This document shows, in pieces, positions 1-6,188 of a DNA stretch of 8,414 nucleotides. Position numbers and translations under genes: made by a program. The stretch is from contig DAOVMB010000080.1 of assembly GCA_030630905.1 (NCBI GenBank), positions 1 through 8,414 on the forward strand, written 5' to 3'. The notes beneath the pieces were generated by a model that saw only the letters and a program-made list of their open reading frames with translations, was not told the origin of the DNA and ran no database searches. Origin of the DNA: Sedimentisphaerales bacterium (lineage in GTDB: Bacteria > Planctomycetota > Phycisphaerae > Sedimentisphaerales > Anaerobacaceae). Position 1 is the stretch's first letter. Every line of letters begins with the position of its first letter.

Positions 1-1005
1 CTCATCTGGCAGTATGGTGTAAAAAACGTTTACGGTTTCCGATACGGATATGCCGGCCTGACTTCGAAGCCGCCGCAGCCCCCCATGCTGTTAACGACGG
101 AACTCATGAACGATATTCATCTCAAAGGTGGCGACATCCTGTCATTGTCTCGCGGCCCGCAGGATTCAGATGACCTGGTGGATAAGCTGGAGCGGTTGGG
201 AGTCAGCGTGTTATTCACTATCGGCGGAGATGGCACGCTTCGAGGCGCGCGGGACCTGGCTGAAGCAATAAAGAAAAGAGGGCTGGAAATATCTGTAATC
301 GGAATTCCTAAAACGATCGATAACGACATATCCGGCATAGAGCAGTCTTTTGGTTTCTCAACCGCCGTCGAGGCAACGCGAGCGGCGATTTGCGGCGCCC
401 ACGAAGAGGCCAGAGGCGCCTGGAACGGCGTAGGATTGGTCAAGCTGATGGGCCGGGATTCCGGATTCATTGCCGCTTATGCCACCCTGGCCAACAGCGA
501 TGTGAATTTCTGCTTCATACCGGAGGTTCCGCTTGTCCTGGAGGGAGAGAACGGTTTCTTGCGTGCGCTGGAGAAAAGGCTGGATAACAGATACCACGCA
601 CTCGTTGTTGTCGCTGAGGGTGCGGGCAGCCACCTGACAAGGGAAAACGGCGATCCGAGAAAGGATGCGTCCGGCAATATTCTGCGACAGGATATCGGTC
701 TGATATTGAAAGAAAAAATCGCCGAATATTTCAGGCAAAAGAAAAAACCGCTGTCCTTAAAATACATCGACCCCAGTTATATGATTCGCAGCTTGCCCGC
801 CGATTCCAACGATTCGGCGTTCTGTGTTATGCTCGGTCAAAACGCTGTGCATGCAGGCATGTCGGGGCGGACAAATATGGTCGTCGGATATTGGAATCAA
901 TACTTCGTCAATATCCCTACTGCACTTACGGTTTTGAAGAGAAAAAAAGTCGATCCCGACGGCCATTTATGGCAGACCGTGCTGGAGATAACCGGCCAGA
1001 AATGA
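1..1005 (+). CDS. pfkA: 6-phosphofructokinase, group with Gly/Lys signature (5'-truncated by window edge)
   Basis: This enzyme phosphorylates fructose 6-phosphate to fructose 1,6-bisphosphate in cytoplasmic glycolysis. The frame is open from base 1 to the TGA at 1003-1005, giving 334 residues. Family members of this type run to roughly 430, so about 100 N-terminal residues lie outside the window, and an ATG at 85 is internal. Visible motifs (numbered from base 1) are GGDGT at residues 75-79, PKTIDND at 103-109 with the catalytic aspartate D107, MGR at 150-152, and YIDPSYMIRS at 255-264, which is typical of the plant/trypanosome/TP0108-like clade. Phosphoryl-donor choice is read from two positions. 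Gly78 (E. coli Gly104) points to ATP, whereas PPi enzymes carry Asp there. Lys104 (E. coli Gly124) is shared with PPi enzymes and with the ATP-using trypanosome and plant enzymes. ATP use is therefore likelier, although relatives are often labelled diphosphate-dependent. The next gene is 780 bases away, so no operon link is visible. Confidence 0.93.
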   Translation, partial: LIWQYGVKNVYGFRYGYAGLTSKPPQPPMLLTTELMNDIHLKGGDILSLSRGPQDSDDLVDKLERLGVSVLFTIGGDGTLRGARDLAEAIKKRGLEISVIGIPKTIDNDISGIEQSFGFSTAVEATRAAICGAHEEARGAWNGVGLVKLMGRDSGFIAAYATLANSDVNFCFIPEVPLVLEGENGFLRALEKRLDNRYHALVVVAEGAGSHLTRENGDPRKDASGNILRQDIGLILKEKIAEYFRQKKKPLSLKYIDPSYMIRSLPADSNDSAFCVMLGQNAVHAGMSGRTNMVVGYWNQYFVNIPTALTVLKRKKVDPDGHLWQTVLEITGQK

Positions 1006-1326
1006 AATGCATATTGATTGGAGGGGGGCCTTTCCTGACAATTTTCATGCCAAGATTTTCACAGTACCACTTTACCATCTCGACAGGATTCTCGACGTTA
1101 ATCGCAACGTGTTCGGAGCATTAACAAACACGTATTATAAGCGAGAGTTGTGCAACAGAGATTAATATTCCCTCCTTATATTTATTGGGGGCAAATTTTT
1201 CAGCATGAATGCAACAATATGTCCTGTTTTGGTCCTAAAACTCTCTTGTTTACGGCTCAGTAGGCAGACGAATCAGTGAAATTTTCGATGAGTCTGAAAT
1301 ACTGCCTCGGTTAGGCATAAAAAGTC
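1006..1326. other. Intergenic stretch without a gene
   Basis: No convincing gene is present here; a short overlapping frame running out of the phosphofructokinase end has no ribosome site of its own. Several weak hairpins can be drawn. One pairs 1107-1113 with 1127-1133 (7 bp) and interlocks with 1097-1102/1120-1125 (6 bp). One pairs CCTCC at 1171-1175 with GGGGG at 1187-1191 (one G-T pair) and is followed by TTTTT at 1196-1200; this is the best candidate for the phosphofructokinase terminator, but it is weak. One pairs 1226-1231 with 1236-1241. Inverted AGGCAG/CTGCCT copies at 1262-1267 and 1302-1307 flank the 20 bases just upstream of the next promoter and could be a regulator site. Confidence 0.4.
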
Positions 1327-1355
1327 TTGACTTTTTGTTGTGAATATGGTATCCT
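1327..1355 (+). promoter_or_regulatory. Sigma70-type promoter for the ParA-Ig fusion gene
   Basis: A -35 element TTGACT (1327-1332) and a -10 element TATCCT (1350-1355) are separated by exactly 17 bases. This predicts transcription starting near 1361-1363, more than 420 bases before the fusion gene's start codon. No better promoter was seen closer to the gene. The match is five of six at -35 and four of six at -10. The call rests on sequence likeness to the general bacterial consensus only. Confidence 0.6.
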
Positions 1356-1483
1356 ATTATCGGTCGCAGGTGTGATGAAAGGCCGCAATAGCGGCATTTC
1401 AAGGTCTTTTCCGATAACACATCAAGCGTAGTGGCTGGGAATGCCGGTTTTAGTTTTACCGGTAAGTTGTATTTATGAGGATC

Positions 1484-1501
1484 AGAGCGTAATAGAGCGT
1501 A
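1484..1501 (+). repeat. Tandem direct repeat AGAGCGTA
   Basis: AGAGCGTA occurs at 1484-1491 and again at 1494-1501, a 10-base period close to one helical turn. The two copies lie in the leader between the third hairpin and the fusion gene. Such phasing is common for tandem regulator half-sites, but two 8-base copies can also arise by chance. Confidence 0.3.
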
Positions 1502-1735
1502 CTAAAGCAAGCAGAGCAATAGTTGTATTGATTTTTTCTACAGGCAAAAGTCACATAACATAACGGGAGCTGTTTTTTGATATAGACGAACCATAGCAGA
1601 GAACGCGACAAGAATGTATTTTTGGAGGAGATGTAAGTCGAAAAAGTCGATACTTATGTATTCCGTACCTTAGCAATAATACATTACTTGTTGGTTTGAT
1701 TTGCCCCTTAATAGGCTTATCAATTATCGAGATAT

Positions 1736-1774
1736 ATGGAGGAGTCTGTTAAGTCGGTCCGTGAAGCGAGTTGA
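1736..1774 (+). other. Possible 12-codon upstream reading frame
   Basis: The frame ATG (1736) to TGA (1772-1774) would encode MEESVKSVREAS. It ends 10 bases before the fusion gene's ATG and overlaps no other supported gene. Upstream of its ATG there is only a weak GAG at 1730-1732 as ribosome site. The stronger GGAGGAG (1738-1744) overlaps its own start. It may be a leader peptide that couples translation to the main gene, or chance. Confidence 0.15.
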
Positions 1775-1784
1775 CGGGAGAAAT

Positions 1785-4700
1785 ATGAGAACAATAGTGA
1801 TAACGAATCAAAAGGGTGGTTGCGGTAAAACAACCACAGCGGTGAATCTCGCTGCCGCTCTTGCTCAAATTGGCCATAGAGTGTTGATAGTCGATCTTGA
1901 CCCACAGGCACACGCAACACTTGGCCTGGGTTATGAACCTGATACTTTAGACAGGACCATTTATCATTCTCTCGCTAATAAACAACTTCCAATTTCCAAA
2001 GTCATAACGAGCACGAAAGTCAAAGGCCTTGATTTAGTGCCGAGTAATATATTGCTTACAAAGGCTCAAAACGAGCTGAATGCTGTGTCCCGAAAAGAAT
2101 ACATTTTGGCCGACCAGCTCAAAATGGTCAGCGGCAAATATGATTTCTGCGTTATCGATTGCCCGCCTTCGCTGGGCCTTTTAACCTTCAACGCCCTTGT
2201 TGCCAGCACCGACATCATAGTGCCTGTTCAGGTACATTACTACGCATTAGAAGGTCTAAAGCAGTTGCTTGAGACCGTGAAGACCGCCAGGAAGCGATTC
2301 TACCCGTGTTCGGTAAAGATTCTGGGTATATTGCTGACCTTCGTAGAGGGCAAGGCCACGTTAAGCCATCAAGTGGAACAGCAGATGAGAGAATTTTTCG
2401 GTAATCTGGTGTTCGACACGGTCATTCACAGTTCCATCAGTCTGGCCGAAGCACCGAGCGCCGGTGAGTCTATTACGACTTATGCTCCGGAAAGCAAAGG
2501 AGCTTCTGATTATATGGCATTGGCTGAGGAAGTGACAAATCCGGAGTATAAGAGGAAGAGGAGACTACCGAAGGAAGTCTCGGCAATTATCGATGAGGCC
2601 GAGACTATGGAAGAGACCGATGTACTACAGCCTTCGGTCACAAAAGAGCCTCATAAACGACATCCTCAACCTGCCCTTCATCTAAAAACCATCAAAAGGA
2701 AATTCAGCTTTCTGTCTATCGCGGCAATTGTTTTGGTTATTATCGTTGTCATTTTAATGATTATTCTGGACATGACCAACGAACCGCCAGTGGCAAAGCC
2801 TGAATATATAACAGTACAGGAGGACAAGCCGGCGTCGATTACTTTAATGGCCAGTGATTTGAACGGAGACCGACTGACCTATCATATAGTGACAGGTCCT
2901 TCTCATGGGAAATTAAACGGCACAGGACCCGAGATAACTTACACGCCGGAGTCGAATTATAGCGGCACAGACAGTTTTAGCTTCATGGTAAACGACGGCA
3001 CGGTCGATAGTAACACGGCAAGCATTTCGCTCGCAATAGAGGCGGTTAACGATCCTCCGATAGCAAATCACCAGTCCGTGATGACAAGATTAGACAGGTC
3101 TGTGTTTATTACCCTGACAGGTAGAGATGTAGATAGTGATAAATTTAAGTATTCCATTGCCACGCAGCCCGGACATGGCTCCCTGACCTTCGGCTCGAAC
3201 TTTGATACGAACGGAAAGCTCACTTATACACCCGAAGCGAACTTTGCGGGCAAGGACAGTTTCACTTTCAAGCTGAATGATGGTGACGTGGACAGCGCCC
3301 CGGCAATGGTAACGCTCAATATGACCCCGAATCATGTGCCTATGGCGGACATCCAGTCGGTGACTACGGCAGAGGACACGCCAACGATCATTAATTTGAC
3401 GGGCAGCGATCCGGATGGAGACACTGTGGTTTACAGTGTGGTAACGGTTCCGTCTCATGGAAGTTTAAGCGGGACGGCACCGAACCTGACCTATTCGCCC
3501 AATAAAAACTTCAGCGGGCCGGACAGCTTTACCTTCAAAGTCAACGACGGGACGGTGGACAGCGCTCTTACAACCGTCGCGGTTACCGTTACCCCGGTAA
3601 ACGATCCCCCGGTAGCCAATAGCGTCGATGTCTCGGTGATGGAAGACATGCCGGTTCCCGTTACTTTAGTGGGTATTGATCCGGATGGAGATTCGTTGGC
3701 CTATAGTATAGTAACGAAACCTTCTAATGGAACCCTGAGTGGGACAGAGCCGAACATGAGCTATGTACCCAATACGAATTTCAACGGGTTAGACAGCTTT
3801 ACCTTCAGAGTCAGCGACGGCACTTTGAACAGTATTCCTGGAACCGTATCGCTTGTGGTGAATCCGGCAGATGACCCGCCAATAGCAAACGGTGATAATG
3901 TAACGGTGCCGGAAGACAAGGTATCGCACATTCTGCTCACAGGAAGCGATCCGGATGGAGATCCACTGACCTACAGCGTACTACGGACTCCGAACCACGG
4001 GAAATTAAGCGGGACAGCACCGAACCTGATCTACACGCCCGACCCGAATTTCAGTTGGCTGGACAGCTTTACGTTCAGAGTTAATGATGGTAAATCGGAC
4101 AGCGTTCCTGCAACCGTGATGATCTCAGTGGCGCCGGCAAACGATCCGCCGAAGGCAAAAGATGACAAAATCGTAACACAGGAAGATACCCCGGCGACAA
4201 TTGATGTGCTGGCGAATGATATTGATGTGGACAACGAACTGATCACAATAAGCGAAATTAACCAGAGTAAGAGCGGCTCGGTCACGAAAAACAACGATGG
4301 TACACTAACCTATACGCCAAATAAAAACTTCTCCGGTACTGATACGTTCACCTATACCGTTACCGACGGGGCAGGCGAAAAGGATACGGCTACGGTGAGA
4401 ATTGAAGTCATCGGGGTAAACGATCCGCCGGTGATTATATCAAAACCTGTAACCGAAGCTATGGTGGGCGTGTTATACAGTTATAATATTCGTGCCGCAG
4501 AACCGGATAGAGAAGATACGCTGACTTACTCATTAATGGCCCAGCCTGCCGGAATGAAGATTGATTCGCTGACCGGTTTAATACAGTGGAAACCTATTGA
4601 AACTCAGAAAGCGACTCATAATGTAGTAGTTAAAGTCGTGGACAGCAACAGTGTTCCAGCTTCAGACACTCAGGAATTTAGCATCATTGTAAATCCGACA

Positions 4701-5249
4701 CCACCCAAGACGGCGACCTTGACGATTGTGGACGGCTACGATCAAAGAACCAGAAAAACGCTATCAACAGACGGCAAAGCCAATATTGTTAAAGTTAGTG
4801 ACGACAAGCGGCATGAAATCAAAGCCGGTTCATATATATCCTATAATTTTTCTGATGTATCTATCCCGGCAGGTGCTACATTATCATCGGTTGTTGTTTA
4901 CGTGGAACACTTCGAGGAAGAACAATTTGTCCCTGGAAAAATGCAATGGCAGGTAGGAACAGGCTGGCCAGGCGATCCGGAGGTCTGGGTCTCAGTAAAC
5001 GCTCCGATCCGGAAGGGACAGAAGAATGAGGCCGTTGACTCATGGGACATTACGAGTTTTGTGAATACACCTGATAAGGTCAGCTCGCTTCAGTTGCAGA
5101 TTGCGAATAATGACATCGCTTCAAGGAAAATGACATTAGTAGATAACGTCTATGCCGTTGTTGAATGGGACTGGCCTGCTCCCCAGAAGATATTCGAGCG
5201 TGAACCTGAATCTGATGATCTTGTCCAATATGAAATTGCCACAGAATAG
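1785..5249 (+). CDS. Membrane-anchored ParA/Soj-type ATPase fused to tandem Ig-like repeats
   Basis: A single uninterrupted 1154-residue frame. ATG 1785 is chosen because ParA proteins begin exactly there and GGGAG (1776-1780) precedes it. The upstream in-frame TTG 1701 and GTG 1761 lack well-placed ribosome sites. Residues 1-250 form a complete deviant-Walker ATPase: KGGCGKTT (10-17) with signature lysine K10 and K15, DLDPQ (37-41), and Walker B VIDCPP with D125. A basic, partly acidic linker follows (250-306). One helix at about 309-328 is preceded by KTIKRK, which predicts cytoplasmic ATPase and outside C-terminus. Six repeats of 90-94 residues start at 336, 426, 520, 610, 700 and 790. They carry EDTP-like, DPDGD, YTP, DSFTFKVNDG and VNDPP motifs, as in tandem-95/Big_9 proteins. 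A He_PIG-like domain covers 883-974, and an unrecognised beta-rich domain 975-1154 ends in an acidic tail. No cysteine occurs after the helix, and no sorting signal is seen at the end. An ATP-switched surface rod or adhesin is inferred; segregation is unlikely. Confidence 0.9.
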   Translation: MRTIVITNQKGGCGKTTTAVNLAAALAQIGHRVLIVDLDPQAHATLGLGYEPDTLDRTIYHSLANKQLPISKVITSTKVKGLDLVPSNILLTKAQNELNAVSRKEYILADQLKMVSGKYDFCVIDCPPSLGLLTFNALVASTDIIVPVQVHYYALEGLKQLLETVKTARKRFYPCSVKILGILLTFVEGKATLSHQVEQQMREFFGNLVFDTVIHSSISLAEAPSAGESITTYAPESKGASDYMALAEEVTNPEYKRKRRLPKEVSAIIDEAETMEETDVLQPSVTKEPHKRHPQPALHLKTIKRKFSFLSIAAIVLVIIVVILMIILDMTNEPPVAKPEYITVQEDKPASITLMASDLNGDRLTYHIVTGPSHGKLNGTGPEITYTPESNYSGTDSFSFMVNDGTVDSNTASISLAIEAVNDPPIANHQSVMTRLDRSVFITLTGRDVDSDKFKYSIATQPGHGSLTFGSNFDTNGKLTYTPEANFAGKDSFTFKLNDGDVDSAPAMVTLNMTPNHVPMADIQSVTTAEDTPTIINLTGSDPDGDTVVYSVVTVPSHGSLSGTAPNLTYSPNKNFSGPDSFTFKVNDGTVDSALTTVAVTVTPVNDPPVANSVDVSVMEDMPVPVTLVGIDPDGDSLAYSIVTKPSNGTLSGTEPNMSYVPNTNFNGLDSFTFRVSDGTLNSIPGTVSLVVNPADDPPIANGDNVTVPEDKVSHILLTGSDPDGDPLTYSVLRTPNHGKLSGTAPNLIYTPDPNFSWLDSFTFRVNDGKSDSVPATVMISVAPANDPPKAKDDKIVTQEDTPATIDVLANDIDVDNELITISEINQSKSGSVTKNNDGTLTYTPNKNFSGTDTFTYTVTDGAGEKDTATVRIEVIGVNDPPVIISKPVTEAMVGVLYSYNIRAAEPDREDTLTYSLMAQPAGMKIDSLTGLIQWKPIETQKATHNVVVKVVDSNSVPASDTQEFSIIVNPTPPKTATLTIVDGYDQRTRKTLSTDGKANIVKVSDDKRHEIKAGSYISYNFSDVSIPAGATLSSVVVYVEHFEEEQFVPGKMQWQVGTGWPGDPEVWVSVNAPIRKGQKNEAVDSWDITSFVNTPDKVSSLQLQIANNDIASRKMTLVDNVYAVVEWDWPAPQKIFEREPESDDLVQYEIATE
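2790..4430 (+). repeat. Six tandem 270-base repeat units encoding Ig-like domains
   Basis: Units begin at 2790, 3060, 3342, 3612, 3882 and 4152 and are 270-282 bases long. Units 3 to 5 are the most alike at DNA level. GATCCGGATGGAGA is identical at 3408, 3678 and 3948, exactly 270 bases apart, and the stretch after AGCGGGAC is nearly identical between units 3 (from 3469) and 5 (from 4009). Units 1, 2 and 6 have diverged: their acidic motif reads DLNGD, DVDSD and DIDVD instead of DPDGD, and unit 2 has lost the EDTP-like motif. The acidic motifs suggest calcium-stiffened linkers, by analogy with cadherin-like repeats. Confidence 0.9.
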
Positions 5250-5465
5250 CAGGAACACTTTGAGGGGGTGAAAAAATATATCATTGGGTGGTATAATCTT
5301 CCTCTAAAGTTGCCGGAAAAACGGACCTTGTGTTTTTTCGATTCGATTGTCAACCGAAAACTGCTTTTCCCGGGTCAAAATTACGCTTTCAGCCGCTATT
5401 TCTGTAGTCCTATATATGATTTGAATCTTATTCCTGAAAATTGTATTAAATCGCATAAATTTTTT
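5250..5465. other. Intergenic stretch after the fusion gene, with weak hairpins
   Basis: I see no supported gene. A 71-codon frame beginning at GTG 5268 has a purine run directly against its start codon, no recognisable domain and AT-rich composition. A hairpin pairing 5314-5322 with 5332-5340 (9 bp including one G-T pair, 9-base loop, T-rich 3' arm) is the best terminator candidate for the fusion gene. It lacks a T-run after the stem. A longer-loop pairing of 5257-5265 with 5301-5310 (bulged) is also possible. Confidence 0.35.
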
Positions 5466-5494
5466 TTGACATTACGGCATTAATCCGTTATATT
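5466..5494 (+). promoter_or_regulatory. Near-consensus sigma70 promoter with inverted repeat in the spacer
   Basis: A perfect -35 element TTGACA (5466-5471), a 17-base spacer and a -10 element TATATT (5489-5494, five of six) predict a start near 5500. ACGG (5474-5477) and CCGT (5485-5488) form an inverted repeat that fills the spacer. This is a typical place for a repressor operator, though four-base arms are short. It is the strongest promoter in the window and drives the small gene at 5623. Confidence 0.7.
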
Positions 5495-5499
5495 ATACT

Positions 5500-5580
5500 T
5501 GTGAGAAGGGTGATTAAATTACTGAGGGTGTTTGAATTCACCTCAAGTTTTCATTCACCACAAAGACCGGTTTTCTCATA
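5500..5580 (+). promoter_or_regulatory. Nested stem-loop leader of the small gene
   Basis: Three stems nest without conflict, starting at the predicted transcript start. They pair 5500-5507 with 5573-5580 (8 bp, one G-T), 5509-5513 with 5555-5559 (GGTGA/TCACC), and 5523-5530 with 5539-5545 (one bulged G). The fold ends about 30 bases before the ribosome site at 5611-5616, so that site stays free. It could stabilise the RNA or sense a signal. I do not recognise it as a known riboswitch. Confidence 0.35.
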
Positions 5581-5622
5581 GTGCAAACGTCAAAGGAACT
5601 TATTCGGCCGAAAGGATAGATG

Positions 5623-5916
5623 ATGGCTACACGTAAAACAGGTTTGCACAAGGATGTGTCAGTGATTTTTAATGGTGTATGGAATCCAGAGGTAGATAAT
5701 ATTCAGCCGTCTTTTAATGAACCCGAACCGAGCAATGCTGCCTATATTCTACCGGGGCAGTTAGCTATTGACGATTGGCCTCAAGAAGCCAGATTCGTAA
5801 CTATGGTAAAGGTTTTCATGAAGGCTCCAGGGCATTTTTTCTCTTCCAAAAGAAGAAGGGAGAAGAAAAGATTGTTATCTATATCCAAACATCTGCTAAT
5901 TAATATGCCGAGCTAA
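5623..5916 (+). CDS. Unrecognised 97-residue basic-tailed protein
   Basis: I do not recognise this protein. The ATG at 5623 is preferred over the adjacent ATG at 5620 because AAAGGA (5611-5616) then sits 6 bases upstream instead of 3. The product has no signal peptide, membrane segment or cysteine, so it should be cytoplasmic. Residues 7-20 contain HKDVSVIFNGVW, which looks like a short structured motif. Residues 21-45 are rich in proline and acidic residues and probably flexible. Residues 60-70 are hydrophobic. A strongly basic run, KRRREKKR, lies at 76-83 and is followed by a possible amphipathic helix at 84-93. The gene has its own near-consensus promoter and structured leader, and a terminator hairpin begins 11 bases after the stop, so it appears to be a one-gene transcript. 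The basic run could bind nucleic acid, lipid or an acidic partner. A role as activator of the upstream ParA-like ATPase is speculation. That it is a real gene is supported mainly by the signals flanking it. Confidence 0.7.
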   Translation: MATRKTGLHKDVSVIFNGVWNPEVDNIQPSFNEPEPSNAAYILPGQLAIDDWPQEARFVTMVKVFMKAPGHFFSSKRRREKKRLLSISKHLLINMPS

Positions 5917-5927
5917 AAAGTTGTATA

Positions 5928-5957
5928 CCGAACAGCCTTATTGCTTTTGCTGTTCGG
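5928..5957 (+). terminator. Rho-independent terminator of the small gene
   Basis: CCGAACAGC (5928-5936) pairs perfectly with GCTGTTCGG (5949-5957), a 9-bp stem with a 12-base loop, starting 11 bases after the stop codon. The tail reads TTTGTATAT, a mixed T-rich stretch instead of a pure T-run, so termination may be partial. Confidence 0.7.
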
Positions 5958-6025
5958 TTTGTATATCTCGATGTGGAGGGGAAAATTATTATTTTGAAAG
6001 TTTATAGTAAATTTCTATCGAATAC

Positions 6026-6054
6026 TTGATGTAATCAGCAAACAGTCCTATAAA
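6026..6054 (+). promoter_or_regulatory. Candidate distal promoter upstream of the metalloprotease
   Basis: TTGATG (6026-6031) and TATAAA (6049-6054) are 17 bases apart: four of six at -35 and five of six at -10. It would start a transcript near 6060, either a longer leader for the metalloprotease or a short RNA. Only likeness to the consensus supports it. Confidence 0.35.
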
Positions 6055-6114
6055 AGCCCCACATAAGCACCCTCTTCGACAATCCACTGCCTACTTTATT
6101 TGCCTTTATTCTAT

Positions 6115-6178
6115 CCTCTGAATGTGTGATTTCATCTGATCTGCGAAGAATTCTTTATTTCTTTTATCAGTTCTGAGG
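6115..6178. repeat. Inverted repeat enclosing a 10-bp palindrome
   Basis: CCTCTGAA at 6115-6122 pairs with TTCTGAGG at 6171-6178 (seven of eight, T-T mismatch). CTGAT at 6136-6140 pairs with ATCAG at 6166-6170. Inside lies the perfect palindrome AAGAATTCTT (6146-6155). The structure ends 10 bases before the -35 box at 6189. It may be a dimeric regulator site, or a hairpin in transcripts from the distal promoter. Confidence 0.3.
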
Positions 6179-6188
6179 TTTAGTTCAA

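Larger units (their letters stand above)
1357..1784 (+). promoter_or_regulatory. Long structured leader of the fusion gene
   Basis: About 420 bases separate the predicted transcript start from the coding region. Clear inverted repeats are present. TTATCGG at 1357-1363 pairs perfectly with CCGATAA at 1411-1417. It encloses an 11-position hairpin, 1376-1386 with 1391-1401, which has one G-A mismatch and an AATA loop. A third hairpin pairs 1442-1448 with 1458-1464 (7 bp including one G-T pair). A smaller one, 1634-1641 with 1647-1656 (bulged), lies just after a Shine-Dalgarno-like GGAGGAG at 1624-1630. Because the predicted start lies near 1361, the outer TTATCGG arm may be only partly transcribed and might instead act as a DNA operator. 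The layout does not match any riboswitch class I can recall. A regulatory RNA or attenuator is inference. Confidence 0.4.

Noticed and set aside
117..966. Several minus-strand frames of 69 to 126 codons
   Set aside because: All overlap the phosphofructokinase, whose catalytic motifs fix the + frame.
1357..1464. A cyclic-di-GMP or other known riboswitch
   Set aside because: The hairpins do not carry conserved core sequences of any class I could recall, so it is reported only as an unexplained leader.
1701..1784. An N-terminal extension of the ParA fusion from TTG 1701 or GTG 1761
   Set aside because: The residues before MRTIVITNQ have no match to ParA starts. TTG 1701 has no ribosome site, and GTG 1761 has one about 16 bases away. 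ATG 1785 has GGGAG just upstream.
2790..4430. A CRISPR array or mobile-element repeat
   Set aside because: The 270-base period keeps the reading frame and encodes Ig-like domains. Units are not separated by spacers and no transposase or terminal repeats are present.
1785..5249. A classical par partition locus
   Set aside because: No parB-like gene is next to it, no parS-like TGTTTCACGTGAAACA palindrome was seen by eye, and the ATPase is joined to a membrane helix and repeats.
5268..5483. A 71-codon + frame beginning with GTG
   Set aside because: Its purine run abuts the start codon, the composition is that of AT-rich intergenic DNA, and it runs into the promoter of the next gene. No recognisable motif.
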